Origin: MAG-121220-bin8 sp002700465
GTDB taxonomy: Bacteria; Bacteroidota; Bacteroidia; Flavobacteriales; Flavobacteriaceae
Reading direction: 5' to 3'
NCBI GenBank assembly: GCA_943789295.1
Contig: CALSTO010000001.1
Location: 124,001 to 188,000, forward strand
Length of the DNA stretch: 64,000 bases
Positions 8,972 through 17,923 of the stretch are shown piece after piece (positions within the stretch are counted from its first letter, which is position 1; every line of letters begins with the position of its first letter). The notes under the pieces are model-generated. The model saw only the letters and a list, made by a program, of their open reading frames with translations. It searched no databases and had not been told where the DNA came from. Made by a program: the position numbers and the translations under genes.

Positions 8972-9892
8972 TTACCGTAATTTAAATGTTGTGACAACTA
9001 TTCCATGATCTGACGGGTAAATAATTTCTTTGTTATTCAAAGTTATTGGTTCGTTAAAGTAAGCGTTGTAAGATTTTGATTTTATGGACTTAATAGACTT
9101 TCCTTTATAAAATATATAATCAATTCTATGAGAATCTTTTCTTTCCTTTTTATCCCAAGTTATACCAGGATGAGTTTTTGGATTAGGGTTTTCTTTTCTG
9201 TATGAATCTATCAAACCTAAGTCATCTAAAATTTTAGTTGCTTTCCATGGAACTATCAAATTATTATGATTTTTTTTTGTTTTTTTTGTCCAATCTAAAT
9301 GTGATAACGAATTCATGTCACCACCAAATATCATTGGAATAGAGTCAGCTTCTGCAGTAAACTTTTTTAAATATGGTAAAACTTTTTGAATCATTTTATG
9401 TCTAGATTCAGTTTGTTCCCATTCTAATAATTGCTCAACTGTTTTTCCCATTTTTTCAGGTTCATTATTCCAAGGTAAATAATGAAACCAATTTGTAAAA
9501 AAACGTATAGTTTTTCCGTTTATTGGAATTTCAATTCCTCCAAGATAAAATGGAAATTTTGTATCAATTCTTTTTCCAAAAGCATACTTTGAGTAAATGG
9601 ATAAATTAACCGATTTATCATTGAGTGGAGTTTCTTTAGAAGCAACTAAGTGAAAGTTTAAGTTTGAGTATTTTGCAATATAAGGACCTGACCCATATGT
9701 TTCGATCATTAAAATTATATCAGGATTTATTTCATTAATTATTTTACCAACACTTTCTGGACCATTTTCGATATCATTTCCCCCATGCAAAATATTCCAA
9801 GCCATAACTTTGAATGTATTTTTTTGGGCATGAATTGGAAAATTTAAAAAACATAAAATTCCAATAAATAAAATTAATTTTGATGGCTTCAT
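8972..9892 (-). CDS. Secreted endonuclease/exonuclease/phosphatase (EEP) family protein
   Basis: This EEP-fold metal-dependent phosphodiesterase or phosphatase is probably periplasmic or secreted. A signal peptide ends near FPIHAQ (residues 18-23). Family motifs follow: FKVMAWNILHGG at the start of the fold, the metal-binding Glu in ILMIETYG, the catalytic GGDMNSLSHLDW, HRIDYIFYKG and the final SDHGIVVTTF. Length (306 aa) is usual for secreted EEP proteins. It stands alone between tRNA-Asp (convergent) and the candidate small RNA (divergent). The substrate (sugar phosphate, lipid or nucleic acid) cannot be told; secretion and the carbohydrate island next to it make a nutrient-phosphate role plausible. 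Confidence 0.8.
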   Translation of the reverse strand: MKPSKLILFIGILCFLNFPIHAQKNTFKVMAWNILHGGNDIENGPESVGKIINEINPDIILMIETYGSGPYIAKYSNLNFHLVASKETPLNDKSVNLSIYSKYAFGKRIDTKFPFYLGGIEIPINGKTIRFFTNWFHYLPWNNEPEKMGKTVEQLLEWEQTESRHKMIQKVLPYLKKFTAEADSIPMIFGGDMNSLSHLDWTKKTKKNHNNLIVPWKATKILDDLGLIDSYRKENPNPKTHPGITWDKKERKDSHRIDYIFYKGKSIKSIKSKSYNAYFNEPITLNNKEIIYPSDHGIVVTTFKLR

Positions 9893-9982
9893 AATAGATA
9901 TTTACTCTTTTAAATTATGAAAATTTAATTAAATCAATTTGTTTTTTAATAGTTAACAAACAAAAGTATATATTTGCAAGCG

Positions 9983-10054
9983 TTGTGTTACCTGCTTTTG
10001 CAGGAGGTTTGTAGAGAACCGATGAAGAGCTTTCCTTTTGGGAAGCTTTTTTTG
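9983..10054 (+). ncRNA. Candidate small RNA or 5' leader with attenuator
   Basis: A -7 element TATATTTG (9969-9976) precedes about 70 bases that can form three hairpins in a row: CCTGC-TTTT-GCAGG (9991-10004), GGTT/AACC just after it, and a terminator ending in a T-run at 10053. No good -33 TTG is seen at the usual spacing. The unit stands 55 bases before the GH20 gene, so it could be a free small RNA or a transcribed leader that controls that gene. I do not recognise it as SRP RNA, 6S RNA, tmRNA or a known riboswitch. A 25-codon open frame from 10022 overlaps the terminator and is probably chance. Confidence 0.45.
10028..10053 (+). terminator. Rho-independent terminator or attenuator upstream of the GH20 gene
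   Basis: The stem AGCTTTCC / GGGAAGCT (8 pairs, one G-T) with a TTTT loop is followed directly by seven T. It ends the candidate small RNA and lies 56 bases before the next start codon. Confidence 0.75.
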
Positions 10055-10108
10055 TTTTCAGCCTATTACTTATTTGGCTTAAGGAATTATAATTATTAAA
10101 TTTAAATT

Positions 10109-12139
10109 ATGAGGTTTTTAATATTACTAATATTTATTATTTCTTGTAATTCCAACACAAAAACAGAAAATTATTTAAATATCATTCCTGCCATTGATGT
10201 TTCATCAAACTTTCTAGAATTTTCAAACATAAATCCTGAAAAAATTGAGTATGCTTATTCACCTAAAAATGATGTAATTCCAATCACTTATGGATATATA
10301 AAAAATATAACTAAGGGTGACTTTGAGAGTTCAACAATAAAATTTGAAATAGATGATAGTATTGATTTAAAAAGTGAGGGTTACATTTTAAATATTGAAA
10401 AAGAAAATATATTTATAACAGCCAAGGATCAAGCAGGTTTGTTTTATGCTTTTGTAACACTAAATCAAATATTAGAAAACGCATTTACGCAGAGGACATC
10501 TGTTCCTATTTTAAATATTAAAGATCAGCCTTCTTTAGATTTTAGGCCTATTCACTTAGATTTAAAGCATCACACTGAAAAAAAATCTTATTATTTTGAT
10601 TTAATTGATCATTTAGCCAATTTAAAAGTCAATGGAATTATAGTAGAACTTGAGGACAAACTTAAATATGTTTCAAGACCGGAAGTAGGTTCTTCAGATT
10701 CTTTTTCTATTGAGTGGTGGATTGAGTTAAGTGATTATGCTAAGTCAAGAAATGTTATAATAAATCCTCTTGTTCAAGGGTTAGGACATGCTTCGTTTAT
10801 TTTAAAGCATGAAAAGAATATTCATTTAAGAGATAAACCAGAGAGTGATTGGGCTTTTAATCCATTAAATCCAGAAACATACGAACTGCAATTTGATCTT
10901 TACTTAGACGCCATCAGAGCTACGCCGCACGGAAAATATTTACATATCGGAGGGGATGAAGTTCACTTGGTTGAAAGAGATGATAAAACAGAACTAGAAC
11001 TAAATTTAATATGGCTTAATAAAGTATGTGAGTTTGCTGAAAAACATGAAAGAGTTCCAATTTTTTGGGATGACATGCCACTTAAACACGCCGGAGTATA
11101 TAATCCAATGTTTAATGACAAAATTTCTGTAAAAGAGGTTGACGAAATTTGGGAGAAAAACGAAATTAACTTGATGAATTTTATTGAAAAATTTCCAAAA
11201 AATGCTGTCTATATGAGATGGAATTACCAAAAATCTGATACTTACGGTAATTTAAAAGCCATGGATTGGTATTCAAAAAATGAATTAATTGTAATGGGAG
11301 CTACAGCTGGCCAGACTAGATGGACACTAATGCCACAAAACCAAAGTAATATTTCTCAAATAAAATCTTTTGCATCTAGTTCTATTGATAAAAATTTAGA
11401 TGGACTATTGTTGACCCTGTGGGACGATGATTCTCCCCATTTTGAACTTTATAAAAGAGGAATTGCAGCTTTTGCACAATACAGCTGGTCTGGAAATAGT
11501 TTACCAATTGAAGAATTCAAAAAATTATTTAGATTTAAAAATTTCGGTTCTCAGTTTGGTGATGATAATTATGCTTTTATAGATTTACTAGAAAAACCAG
11601 TGGGAATGTGGCTTAATATGCTGCTTTCAGAAAACGGATGGAGGCCTGGACTTTCTAAAAAACAAAACCCATTAGAATCTGACATTATTGACCTGCCTAA
11701 CTTAGATAAAAAAGGAGAATGGTCTAAAAAACATGAAGTTAGAATTAATGATGCTAAAAGATCCTTAGAAATTTCACTCAAAGTAGAAACTATTATTAAT
11801 AATCTTATTCAAAATGAATCTAAAAATTTATATCAATTACAGATTTACAGCCAGGTGAATGAGCTTACTAAGTTTTCTTCTAATGTAATATTAAAATTAG
11901 AAAAAGTCGATCTTGAAGGAGATTTAAAACATATAATAAATCTCGAAAGTGAATATAACAGTATGAGAAAAAAGTTTGAAGAAATCTATTCTAAAACTAG
12001 AATCCTAAATAAACCGAAAGATTATATTTTAGATCAGGATCATCATCACCATCCCGCTAATCAAACTAAAAATTTTGATTGGCAGTTCTTATCTGAAATA
12101 ATGCTAATAAATAAAATAAAAGAAACTTATAAAATCTGA
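10109..12139 (+). CDS. Glycoside hydrolase family 20 beta-N-acetylhexosaminidase, lipoprotein
   Basis: GH20 enzymes remove terminal GlcNAc or GalNAc by substrate-assisted catalysis. A lipoprotein signal ends at Cys13 (FIISC). An N-terminal GH20b-like domain (about 20-145) is followed by a TIM barrel. The catalytic pair is intact in HIGGDEV (Asp283, Glu284), with PLVQGLGHASF and WDDMP matching family barrel strands. The C-terminal 170 residues form a helical, Lys/Glu-rich extension that ends with a DHHHHP stretch; a metal-binding role for the His run is only a guess. Length (676 aa) is within the range for lipoprotein members. It begins the carbohydrate island, runs 2 bases ahead of a DUF1080 gene and may be controlled by the leader hairpins at 9983-10054. 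Confidence 0.85.
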   Translation: MRFLILLIFIISCNSNTKTENYLNIIPAIDVSSNFLEFSNINPEKIEYAYSPKNDVIPITYGYIKNITKGDFESSTIKFEIDDSIDLKSEGYILNIEKENIFITAKDQAGLFYAFVTLNQILENAFTQRTSVPILNIKDQPSLDFRPIHLDLKHHTEKKSYYFDLIDHLANLKVNGIIVELEDKLKYVSRPEVGSSDSFSIEWWIELSDYAKSRNVIINPLVQGLGHASFILKHEKNIHLRDKPESDWAFNPLNPETYELQFDLYLDAIRATPHGKYLHIGGDEVHLVERDDKTELELNLIWLNKVCEFAEKHERVPIFWDDMPLKHAGVYNPMFNDKISVKEVDEIWEKNEINLMNFIEKFPKNAVYMRWNYQKSDTYGNLKAMDWYSKNELIVMGATAGQTRWTLMPQNQSNISQIKSFASSSIDKNLDGLLLTLWDDDSPHFELYKRGIAAFAQYSWSGNSLPIEEFKKLFRFKNFGSQFGDDNYAFIDLLEKPVGMWLNMLLSENGWRPGLSKKQNPLESDIIDLPNLDKKGEWSKKHEVRINDAKRSLEISLKVETIINNLIQNESKNLYQLQIYSQVNELTKFSSNVILKLEKVDLEGDLKHIINLESEYNSMRKKFEEIYSKTRILNKPKDYILDQDHHHHPANQTKNFDWQFLSEIMLINKIKETYKI

Positions 12140-12141
12140 TC

Positions 12142-12849
12142 ATGAAAAATTTAAAATATACTTTAATTGTACTATTGTTTTTCACTATTTCTTGTGAAAA
12201 AAACGAATCAGAATGGATTGATTTATTTGACGGGAAGTCAACTGATGGATGGAGAGCTTACAACGGAAAAGAAATACCTCAAAAATGGGCCGCTGTTGAT
12301 GGAGAATTAACATTTGACACTGATCTTAAGTTAGAAAATGAGTGGAAAGGAGGAGGTGATATAATATATTATAAGGAAGAATTCGAATACTTTGAACTAT
12401 ATCTTGAGTGGAAACTTCCAAAAGGAGGAAATAGTGGAGTTTTTTATAACGTTCAAGAAGGTTTTCAAGCTCCATACGCTATTTCACCGGAGTATCAATT
12501 AATAGATGATTTAGGATGGGAAGAAATTAATAACGCTAAGCTTGAAGAATGGCAAAAAGCTGGCGCTAATTATGCAATGCATGAAGCGGATTTAAGTAAA
12601 AAACAATTAAATCCTGCGGGTCAGTGGAATTCATCTAGAATATTATATACAGCTAAGAAAGTTCAACACTGGTTAAATGGAGAATTGTTATTGGAATTTG
12701 AACCATATTCAAAAGAATGGTTATTAAAAAGAGATTCTGGAAAATGGGATGATTATCCTGATTATGGAAAATTTAGAAAAGGATATATAGCTCTTCAAGA
12801 CCACGACAGTCCGATATGGTTTAGAAATATAAAAATCAGAAAACTTTAA
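12142..12849 (+). CDS. DUF1080 (3-keto-disaccharide hydrolase family) lipoprotein
   Basis: The family (PF06439) has a concanavalin-like beta-sandwich, and members are linked to cleavage of 3-keto-glycosides. A lipoprotein signal ends at Cys18 (FTISC). Family hallmarks are WIDLFDGKSTDGW at the start, EWKLPKGGNSGVFYNV in the middle, EYQLIDD, HWLNGELLLEFE and the closing GYIALQDHDSPIWFRNIKI. The 235-aa protein is a single domain. It is co-transcribed with the GH20 gene (2-base gap) and ends exactly where the convergent SGNH gene ends. Another copy is at 59705 and a decayed piece at 24865. The enzymatic role is inferred from the family. Confidence 0.88.
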   Translation: MKNLKYTLIVLLFFTISCEKNESEWIDLFDGKSTDGWRAYNGKEIPQKWAAVDGELTFDTDLKLENEWKGGGDIIYYKEEFEYFELYLEWKLPKGGNSGVFYNVQEGFQAPYAISPEYQLIDDLGWEEINNAKLEEWQKAGANYAMHEADLSKKQLNPAGQWNSSRILYTAKKVQHWLNGELLLEFEPYSKEWLLKRDSGKWDDYPDYGKFRKGYIALQDHDSPIWFRNIKIRKL

Positions 12850-13977
12850 CTAATCAAAATTAATTTTTGATATAACAGGAATCATTTTATCCACCCATAG
12901 TTTATACATTTTTCCGCTTGGATGTAATCTATCACTTGCGATTAAACTAATGTCAGTAAGCGCTCTTCTTGAAATAGTTGTAATATTAAAATATCGAATT
13001 CCTCTTTTTTCAGATTCTTCTTTTAATACTGAATTAAAATCATCAATTTCTTTTGAAATTTGAGTTCTGTTTAAGGTAGCTCCATAAGGGCTAGACCCCC
13101 AATCTGGAATAGAAACTACAAATATCCTTTCTTTTCTATTTTCAACAAGTTTCAATGATTTTTCTAATATTTCTACAAATTCAGGCCTAAATCCAACAGC
13201 ATCTTGACCTTGAAATTGATTGTTAACTCCAATTAATAACGAAACAAGGCCGTAGGGTGGTTCCAAATTAGAACTGTTCATAGCTTCCTTTAGTTGATCA
13301 ACTCTCCATCCAGTTTGAGCTATAATTTTAAGAGTATCTACAACATTTGTAGTTGCTTTTAACTCTTTTAAAAATTGGACAGGCCATCTTTGATTAACTT
13401 CAACAGATTGGCCAATTGTATAGCTGTCTCCAAGAGCTAAAAATTTAGATGTGTTCTTTCCAACATAATTTTTTTTAAATATTGCGGTAATATTTTTTTC
13501 ACTGTCAATATTAATATGAACAGGGTTTGTGGTATTATTTTCAATATCTCCTTGCCACTCAATAAAAGTCCATCCGTTTTCTGGCGAAGCTAAAATCTCT
13601 ACGATACTTCCATAGTTGTAATCATTTTTTGAGCCACTTTTAATTAATCTTTTAGAAACTTTTCCTTGACCTTCAATGGTAATATTTAATTCAAATGTTT
13701 TTTTGGAAAAATTAGCGATTACAGTTTTATCAGAATCAACATTTAAATCAGTTAGAGCTTGATTACTGTTAAGATCACCAGACCAGAAATCAAAACTATA
13801 ATTCTCTGCTGGAACAGCTTCGAGTTTTAAAATTTCACCTTCATTGTAATTACTTGAATTTAAATTAATTGATCCACCATTTTGTGGTTGGCTTACAAAA
13901 TCAATTTGAAATAGGACGGGTTCCTTGTTACAGGAAACTAGCAACAAAAAAAAGAGTAAGAATTTTAATTTAGACAA
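12850..13977 (-). CDS. SGNH/GDSL esterase lipoprotein with two N-terminal bacterial repeat domains
   Basis: This is a surface-type esterase. A lipoprotein signal ends at Cys16 (LLVSC). Two consecutive beta-rich modules of the InlB B-repeat-like kind (about 24-91 and 96-168) each end in VIANFSK or ITAIFKK and contain the W-x-G-D motif (FWSGDL, EWQGDI). The SGNH domain (about 177-375) has block I LGDSYTIGQS with nucleophile Ser185, GVNNQFQG as the Asn block, and the Asp-x-x-His pair in SDRLHPSG (Asp349, His352). The repeats probably present the enzyme at the surface or bind glycan. It lies in the same direction as the Gfo/Idh/MocA gene 56 bases upstream. Acyl-group removal from polysaccharide is inferred. 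Confidence 0.85.
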   Translation of the reverse strand: MSKLKFLLFFLLLVSCNKEPVLFQIDFVSQPQNGGSINLNSSNYNEGEILKLEAVPAENYSFDFWSGDLNSNQALTDLNVDSDKTVIANFSKKTFELNITIEGQGKVSKRLIKSGSKNDYNYGSIVEILASPENGWTFIEWQGDIENNTTNPVHINIDSEKNITAIFKKNYVGKNTSKFLALGDSYTIGQSVEVNQRWPVQFLKELKATTNVVDTLKIIAQTGWRVDQLKEAMNSSNLEPPYGLVSLLIGVNNQFQGQDAVGFRPEFVEILEKSLKLVENRKERIFVVSIPDWGSSPYGATLNRTQISKEIDDFNSVLKEESEKRGIRYFNITTISRRALTDISLIASDRLHPSGKMYKLWVDKMIPVISKINFD

Positions 13978-14033
13978 CTTGAAACTTATTTATAAAATAT
14001 TAGATCAAATATTGTGCTAATAAAATAAGTTAA

Positions 14034-15395
14034 TTACAAACTCCAGCCTTTTCTATAAGCCTTATGTAATAAAGCATTTGCTTTTTCGTTGTTTTTAAAT
14101 TTAAACTCTTTAGAATTCCATTCAAGTTTTTGATTTTTTAAACGAATTGCAATCATACCAAGTAAAGCCATTTCTGTTAAAGGACCTCCGTAATCAAACG
14201 ATGAACATGCAGAAACTCCATCTTTACATGCTCTAATCCAATCTCCTTCATGGGTAGTGTCTACTCGTTTTATATATGGAGCAGGTTGTTTGTAATTTAA
14301 CATTTTTTCTTCGGGGATGATTTTAACACCACTTGCTCCGTGTGAGTCGTGAGTTATTTTACCTTGATCTCCTATAAACATAGCTCCACTTAAACTAAAT
14401 TGTTCACCACTCTTGAATTCTTCAGGAATTGCGGGCTGAATTCTTCCATCTGACCAAGTAAGATTTAGCTCTGGATGTTTACCTCTTTTAGGGAATTTCA
14501 TTCTAACAATAGAAGCCGACGGATAGGTTTGAGATTCAATTTCAGGAATGTAGTGTGTTGATGTGGCTTGAATTTCAGTAGGAGCACCAAGTTCAAGGGC
14601 ATAAAAAGCAGGATCTAAAATGTGACAGCCCATATCTCCCATTGACCCTGTTCCAAAATCAATCCATGCTCTCCATGCAAGAGGATGATAGTCAGGATGA
14701 TAATCTCGATATTGAGCAGGTCCTAACCACAAATCCCAATCAAGTCCATTTGGAACTGGAGGCTTTTCTTTAGATTTTGCTTTTACCGCAAAAGTGTCCC
14801 AAGCACTTCCTCCTATTGGTCTATCAGTCCAAGCATATAATTCTCTTACCGGACCAATTGCGTCATCATCAATCCATTCTTTTAGTTTTCTGATTTCATC
14901 AGAAGATCTTCCTTGATTACCCATTTGCGTCTGGACATTATATTTTTTCGCTGCTTTTGTGATTTCACGAGCTTCATATACTGTATGAGTTAAAGGTTTT
15001 TGACAATATACATGTTTACCCATTTTAATAGCTTTCATTGTTATAACTGCATGATTATGATCAGGTGTTGCAACAATAACAGCATCTATATCTTTTTGTT
15101 TATCGAGCATCACTCTGTAATCTTTATAGATTTTTGCTTTTGGGTATTTATCAAAAGTTGGTTTGGATTGATTAAAATCAACATCACAAAGCGCTACTAT
15201 ATTTTCATTTCTACACTGATGTATGTTATTAGAACCCATTCCCCATTTTCTTACTCCAACGGCAGCTATATTTAGCTTGTCACTTGGAGAAATAAATCCA
15301 TTGCCGCCGAGAACATGTCTTGGTACAATAAATAGAGGTGGGATGATTAATGATTTTTTTAAAAACCCTCTTCTAGAATTGTCTTTTTTACTCAT
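14034..15395 (-). CDS. Tat-exported Gfo/Idh/MocA family oxidoreductase (copy 1)
   Basis: This predicted NAD(P)-dependent sugar oxidoreductase is exported folded. The N-terminus has a twin-arginine signal (SRRGFLKK at 7-14, then a hydrophobic stretch). The Rossmann fold begins at LNIAAVGV, continues with IVALCDVD and VIVATPDHNH, and has QKP (132-134) where most of the superfamily has EKP. The C-terminal substrate domain contains GTGSMGDMGCHILDPAFYALELG. It is 453 aa, like the fourth copy at 58260, with which it shares VPRHVLGGNGF / IPRNVLGGNGY after the signal. It is divergent from copy 2 across a 173-base gap in which I find no clear promoter box. Export suggests tightly bound cofactor, as known for glucose-fructose oxidoreductase. 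Confidence 0.88.
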   Translation of the reverse strand: MSKKDNSRRGFLKKSLIIPPLFIVPRHVLGGNGFISPSDKLNIAAVGVRKWGMGSNNIHQCRNENIVALCDVDFNQSKPTFDKYPKAKIYKDYRVMLDKQKDIDAVIVATPDHNHAVITMKAIKMGKHVYCQKPLTHTVYEAREITKAAKKYNVQTQMGNQGRSSDEIRKLKEWIDDDAIGPVRELYAWTDRPIGGSAWDTFAVKAKSKEKPPVPNGLDWDLWLGPAQYRDYHPDYHPLAWRAWIDFGTGSMGDMGCHILDPAFYALELGAPTEIQATSTHYIPEIESQTYPSASIVRMKFPKRGKHPELNLTWSDGRIQPAIPEEFKSGEQFSLSGAMFIGDQGKITHDSHGASGVKIIPEEKMLNYKQPAPYIKRVDTTHEGDWIRACKDGVSACSSFDYGGPLTEMALLGMIAIRLKNQKLEWNSKEFKFKNNEKANALLHKAYRKGWSL

Positions 15396-15568
15396 AATAG
15401 TATCATTTACTTTAAATTTAGTTGATATAAATTATCAAAACAAATTAGAACTTAACTATTAATCTAATATTAAATTATTTGTTCTTAGTCCCTCCTAATT
15501 TAGGTTTGATCTTTTTTAAAAAAAAATCTATTTTTTTTTAATTAATTTTAAGATATAATATATTTATT

Positions 15569-16915
15569 ATGAAAAATAACAGAAGAAATTTTATTAAATC
15601 GTCAGCTGCTTTAGCATCATTAAGTGTTTTCCCGACATCAATTTGGGCTTCAAATAACAATCAAATTTTAAGATTAGCCCATGTAGGCGTTGGAGGAATG
15701 GGGGCAGCAGATCTAAAAGACATGTCCTCTCACAAATCTGTAGAGGTTGTAGCGCTTTGTGATGTAGATTCAAATGCATTAGATGCAGCAAGTAAGCTTC
15801 ACCCAAATGCGAAAACCTATAAAGACTACAGAATAATGTTTAAAGAAATTGCTGATTCAATTGATGCTGTCATGGTTTCTACACCTGATCATACTCATGC
15901 TCCAGTTTCGATGATGGCAATGGAATTAAATAAATCAGTTTATTGTCAGAAGCCTTTAACTCATCATGTTAGTGAAGCTAGAGCAATGCGAAAAATTGCA
16001 AAAGATAAAAATCTAATTACCCAAATGGGAATTCAGGTACATTCTTTTTACGATTATAAATTAGCTACTTTATTAATTCAATCAGGAATTATAGGAAAAG
16101 TAAATACAGTTAGAGCATGGTCTCCAAAAAATTGGGGTTATGATGGTCCAAAACCAAAAGGATCTGATCCAGTTCCCGAAAATTTAGATTGGAATCTTTG
16201 GTTAGGCACAGCAGCTAATAGAGAATTTAAAGACAAAATTTATCATCCTGGTAATTGGAGAAAGATTGTAGATTATGGGTGTGGAACACTTGGAGATATG
16301 GGTGTTCATATTTTTGATACCCCCTACAATGCCCTTGAATTGGATGTGCCAATAACCATAAAAAATAAGTGCAGAAAGCCAAATGGATTTGGTTTTCCTG
16401 AACACAACCAAGTTACATATGAATTTCCAGGTACAAAACATACAACTGATAAGTTAAAATGGATATGGCAAGATGGTTCTGGAGCGCCAAAAAATCATAA
16501 GGACTTAAAATTACCTAACAAAGATAAATTACCTTTGCAAGGTGCAATGTTTGTTGGAGAGAAAGGTAGATTATTACTTCCACACTTCATGGAACTACCT
16601 AAATTAATTGTTGATGGTAAATATAAAGACATAGATCTTTCAGAATTAGAAAATTCTGGAAAAATAACAAATCAACCTGTTAGGGATTACGGAGGTGAGT
16701 CATATTTACATTATCACCAATTTGTTGATGCCTGTCTTGGTAAGGATAAATGTTCTGCACCTTTTTCATATTCTGCACGTTTAACTGAAACAATTTTATT
16801 GGGTGTGATAGCTGGAAGATTTCCTGGAAAAACTTTACATTGGGATAATAAATTAGCGAAATTTAAAGAAGAAGAGGTAAATAAATTTCTTGATAGTCCA
16901 TACAGAGAATTTTAA
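15569..16915 (+). CDS. Tat-exported Gfo/Idh/MocA family oxidoreductase (copy 2)
   Basis: A predicted periplasmic NAD(P)-dependent sugar oxidoreductase. The twin-arginine signal is NRRNFIKS at 4-11, ending near SIWAS. The Rossmann motif is LAHVGVGGMG, followed by VVALCDVD and MVSTPDHTHAP, with QKP at 127-129. The substrate domain has CGTLGDMGVHIFDTPYNALEL. At 448 aa it resembles copies 1 and 4 more than copy 3. It starts a five-gene plus-strand set: copy 2, SUMF1-domain protein, Hyi-like isomerase, copy 3, esterase. The 170-base upstream region is very A+T rich and holds no exact TAnnTTTG box near the start. A GH109-like glycosidase activity using NAD is an alternative within this superfamily. 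Confidence 0.87.
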   Translation: MKNNRRNFIKSSAALASLSVFPTSIWASNNNQILRLAHVGVGGMGAADLKDMSSHKSVEVVALCDVDSNALDAASKLHPNAKTYKDYRIMFKEIADSIDAVMVSTPDHTHAPVSMMAMELNKSVYCQKPLTHHVSEARAMRKIAKDKNLITQMGIQVHSFYDYKLATLLIQSGIIGKVNTVRAWSPKNWGYDGPKPKGSDPVPENLDWNLWLGTAANREFKDKIYHPGNWRKIVDYGCGTLGDMGVHIFDTPYNALELDVPITIKNKCRKPNGFGFPEHNQVTYEFPGTKHTTDKLKWIWQDGSGAPKNHKDLKLPNKDKLPLQGAMFVGEKGRLLLPHFMELPKLIVDGKYKDIDLSELENSGKITNQPVRDYGGESYLHYHQFVDACLGKDKCSAPFSYSARLTETILLGVIAGRFPGKTLHWDNKLAKFKEEEVNKFLDSPYREF

Positions 16916-16934
16916 ATTGTAATCCTTTCTTTTT

Positions 16935-16956
16935 TTCATTACTTTAAAGTAATGAA
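16935..16956. repeat. 22-bp perfect palindrome covering a start codon
   Basis: TTCATTACTTTAAAGTAATG followed by AA reads the same on both strands. The start codon of the SUMF1-domain gene (16952-16954) lies in its right arm. As RNA it could form an 8-bp stem with a 6-base loop that hides the start codon; as DNA it could be an operator. It may also act as a weak spacer structure after copy 2. Confidence 0.6.
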
Positions 16957-17914
16957 ATTGATTTATCTCTTAATTTGTTTTTCTTTTAGCTTTTCTTTTG
17001 GCCAGGAAGAATTTATTGAATACAATCAATATATTTTAAACACTAACTATGGTCTTGAAATGAGTCCTATTAGTGGTGGTCAATTTTTAATGGGTAGCCC
17101 ATTAAATGAAAAAAACAGATTAGCTGATGAAGGACCTGTTCATAGAGTTGAATTAGATTCGTTTTGGATGGCTAAATATGAAACAACTTGGGATTTATAC
17201 AATTTATTTATGAGTCGTAATTTGGATGAACTTCAACCAAGATTTAATTCTGAAAACGAAGTAAATATAGATATTGATGCAGTTTCAGGTGCAACAACAC
17301 CATACGTAGAAATGAGTTTTGGAATGGGTACTGATGGATTTCCTGCAATATCAATGACTCAACTGGCCGCTAAAAAATTCTGTCAATGGCTTTCTGCTAT
17401 AACAGGAAACTTTTACAGGCTTCCATCAGAAGCTGAATGGGAATATGCCTGTCGAGCAGGATCTGAGAAAGCTTATTCATTTGGTGATGATCCCAAAGAA
17501 TTAAATAATTACGCTTGGTTTAAAGATAACAGTGATAATAAATATCATAAAGTCGGTCTAAAGCTACCAAACAACTGGGGGTTATATGACATGCATGGTA
17601 ATGTTTCTGAGTGGACTTTAGATGCATACAATACTACAGCATATTTAAAAGCATCACAAAATTTAAATAAAAATCCAATTGTTAAACCATTAAAATTATA
17701 TCCAAGAGTAGTTAGGGGAGGGTCATGGAAAAGTTCTAACTATAGACTAAGAAGTGCGTCTAGGCAAGCATCTTCAAAACAATGGAAAAAACAAGATCCT
17801 CAAATTCCAAGAAGTAAATGGTGGCATACAGATGCACAGTTTGTTGGGTTCAGAGTAGTAAGACCATTCATAACACCAACTGTTGAGGAACAAAACGAAT
17901 ACTGGAATAATTAA
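16952..17914 (+). CDS. SUMF1/EgtB-fold protein without the formylglycine-generating cysteines
   Basis: A secreted protein with a signal peptide ending near SFSFGQ (residues 12-18). It has the SUMF1 (formylglycine-generating-enzyme) fold: GGQFLMGSP at the start, YETTWDLYNLFM, FYRLPSEAEWEYACRAGS, NNWGLYDMHGNVSEWTLDAY and a final QFVGFRVVRP. The C-terminal region where a true FGE has two catalytic cysteines reads VVRGGSWKSSNYRLRSASR, with no Cys. A sulfatase-activating role is therefore unlikely; many SUMF1-fold proteins bind sugars or do other chemistry. It lies between Gfo/Idh/MocA copy 2 and the Hyi-like gene, so a part in the same sugar pathway is plausible. 320 aa. The function is not established. 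Confidence 0.85.
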   Translation: MKLIYLLICFSFSFSFGQEEFIEYNQYILNTNYGLEMSPISGGQFLMGSPLNEKNRLADEGPVHRVELDSFWMAKYETTWDLYNLFMSRNLDELQPRFNSENEVNIDIDAVSGATTPYVEMSFGMGTDGFPAISMTQLAAKKFCQWLSAITGNFYRLPSEAEWEYACRAGSEKAYSFGDDPKELNNYAWFKDNSDNKYHKVGLKLPNNWGLYDMHGNVSEWTLDAYNTTAYLKASQNLNKNPIVKPLKLYPRVVRGGSWKSSNYRLRSASRQASSKQWKKQDPQIPRSKWWHTDAQFVGFRVVRPFITPTVEEQNEYWNN

Positions 17915-17923
17915 TATAACATT

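Noticed and set aside
10022..10099. 25-codon open frame starting MKSFPFGKLF
   Set aside because: Its codons coincide with the stem, loop and T-run of a good terminator, so the composition is explained by the RNA structure. A leader peptide is possible but unsupported.
16952..17914. Calling the SUMF1-domain protein a sulfatase-activating enzyme
   Set aside because: Both catalytic cysteines are missing where the protein at 28705-29718 has them.
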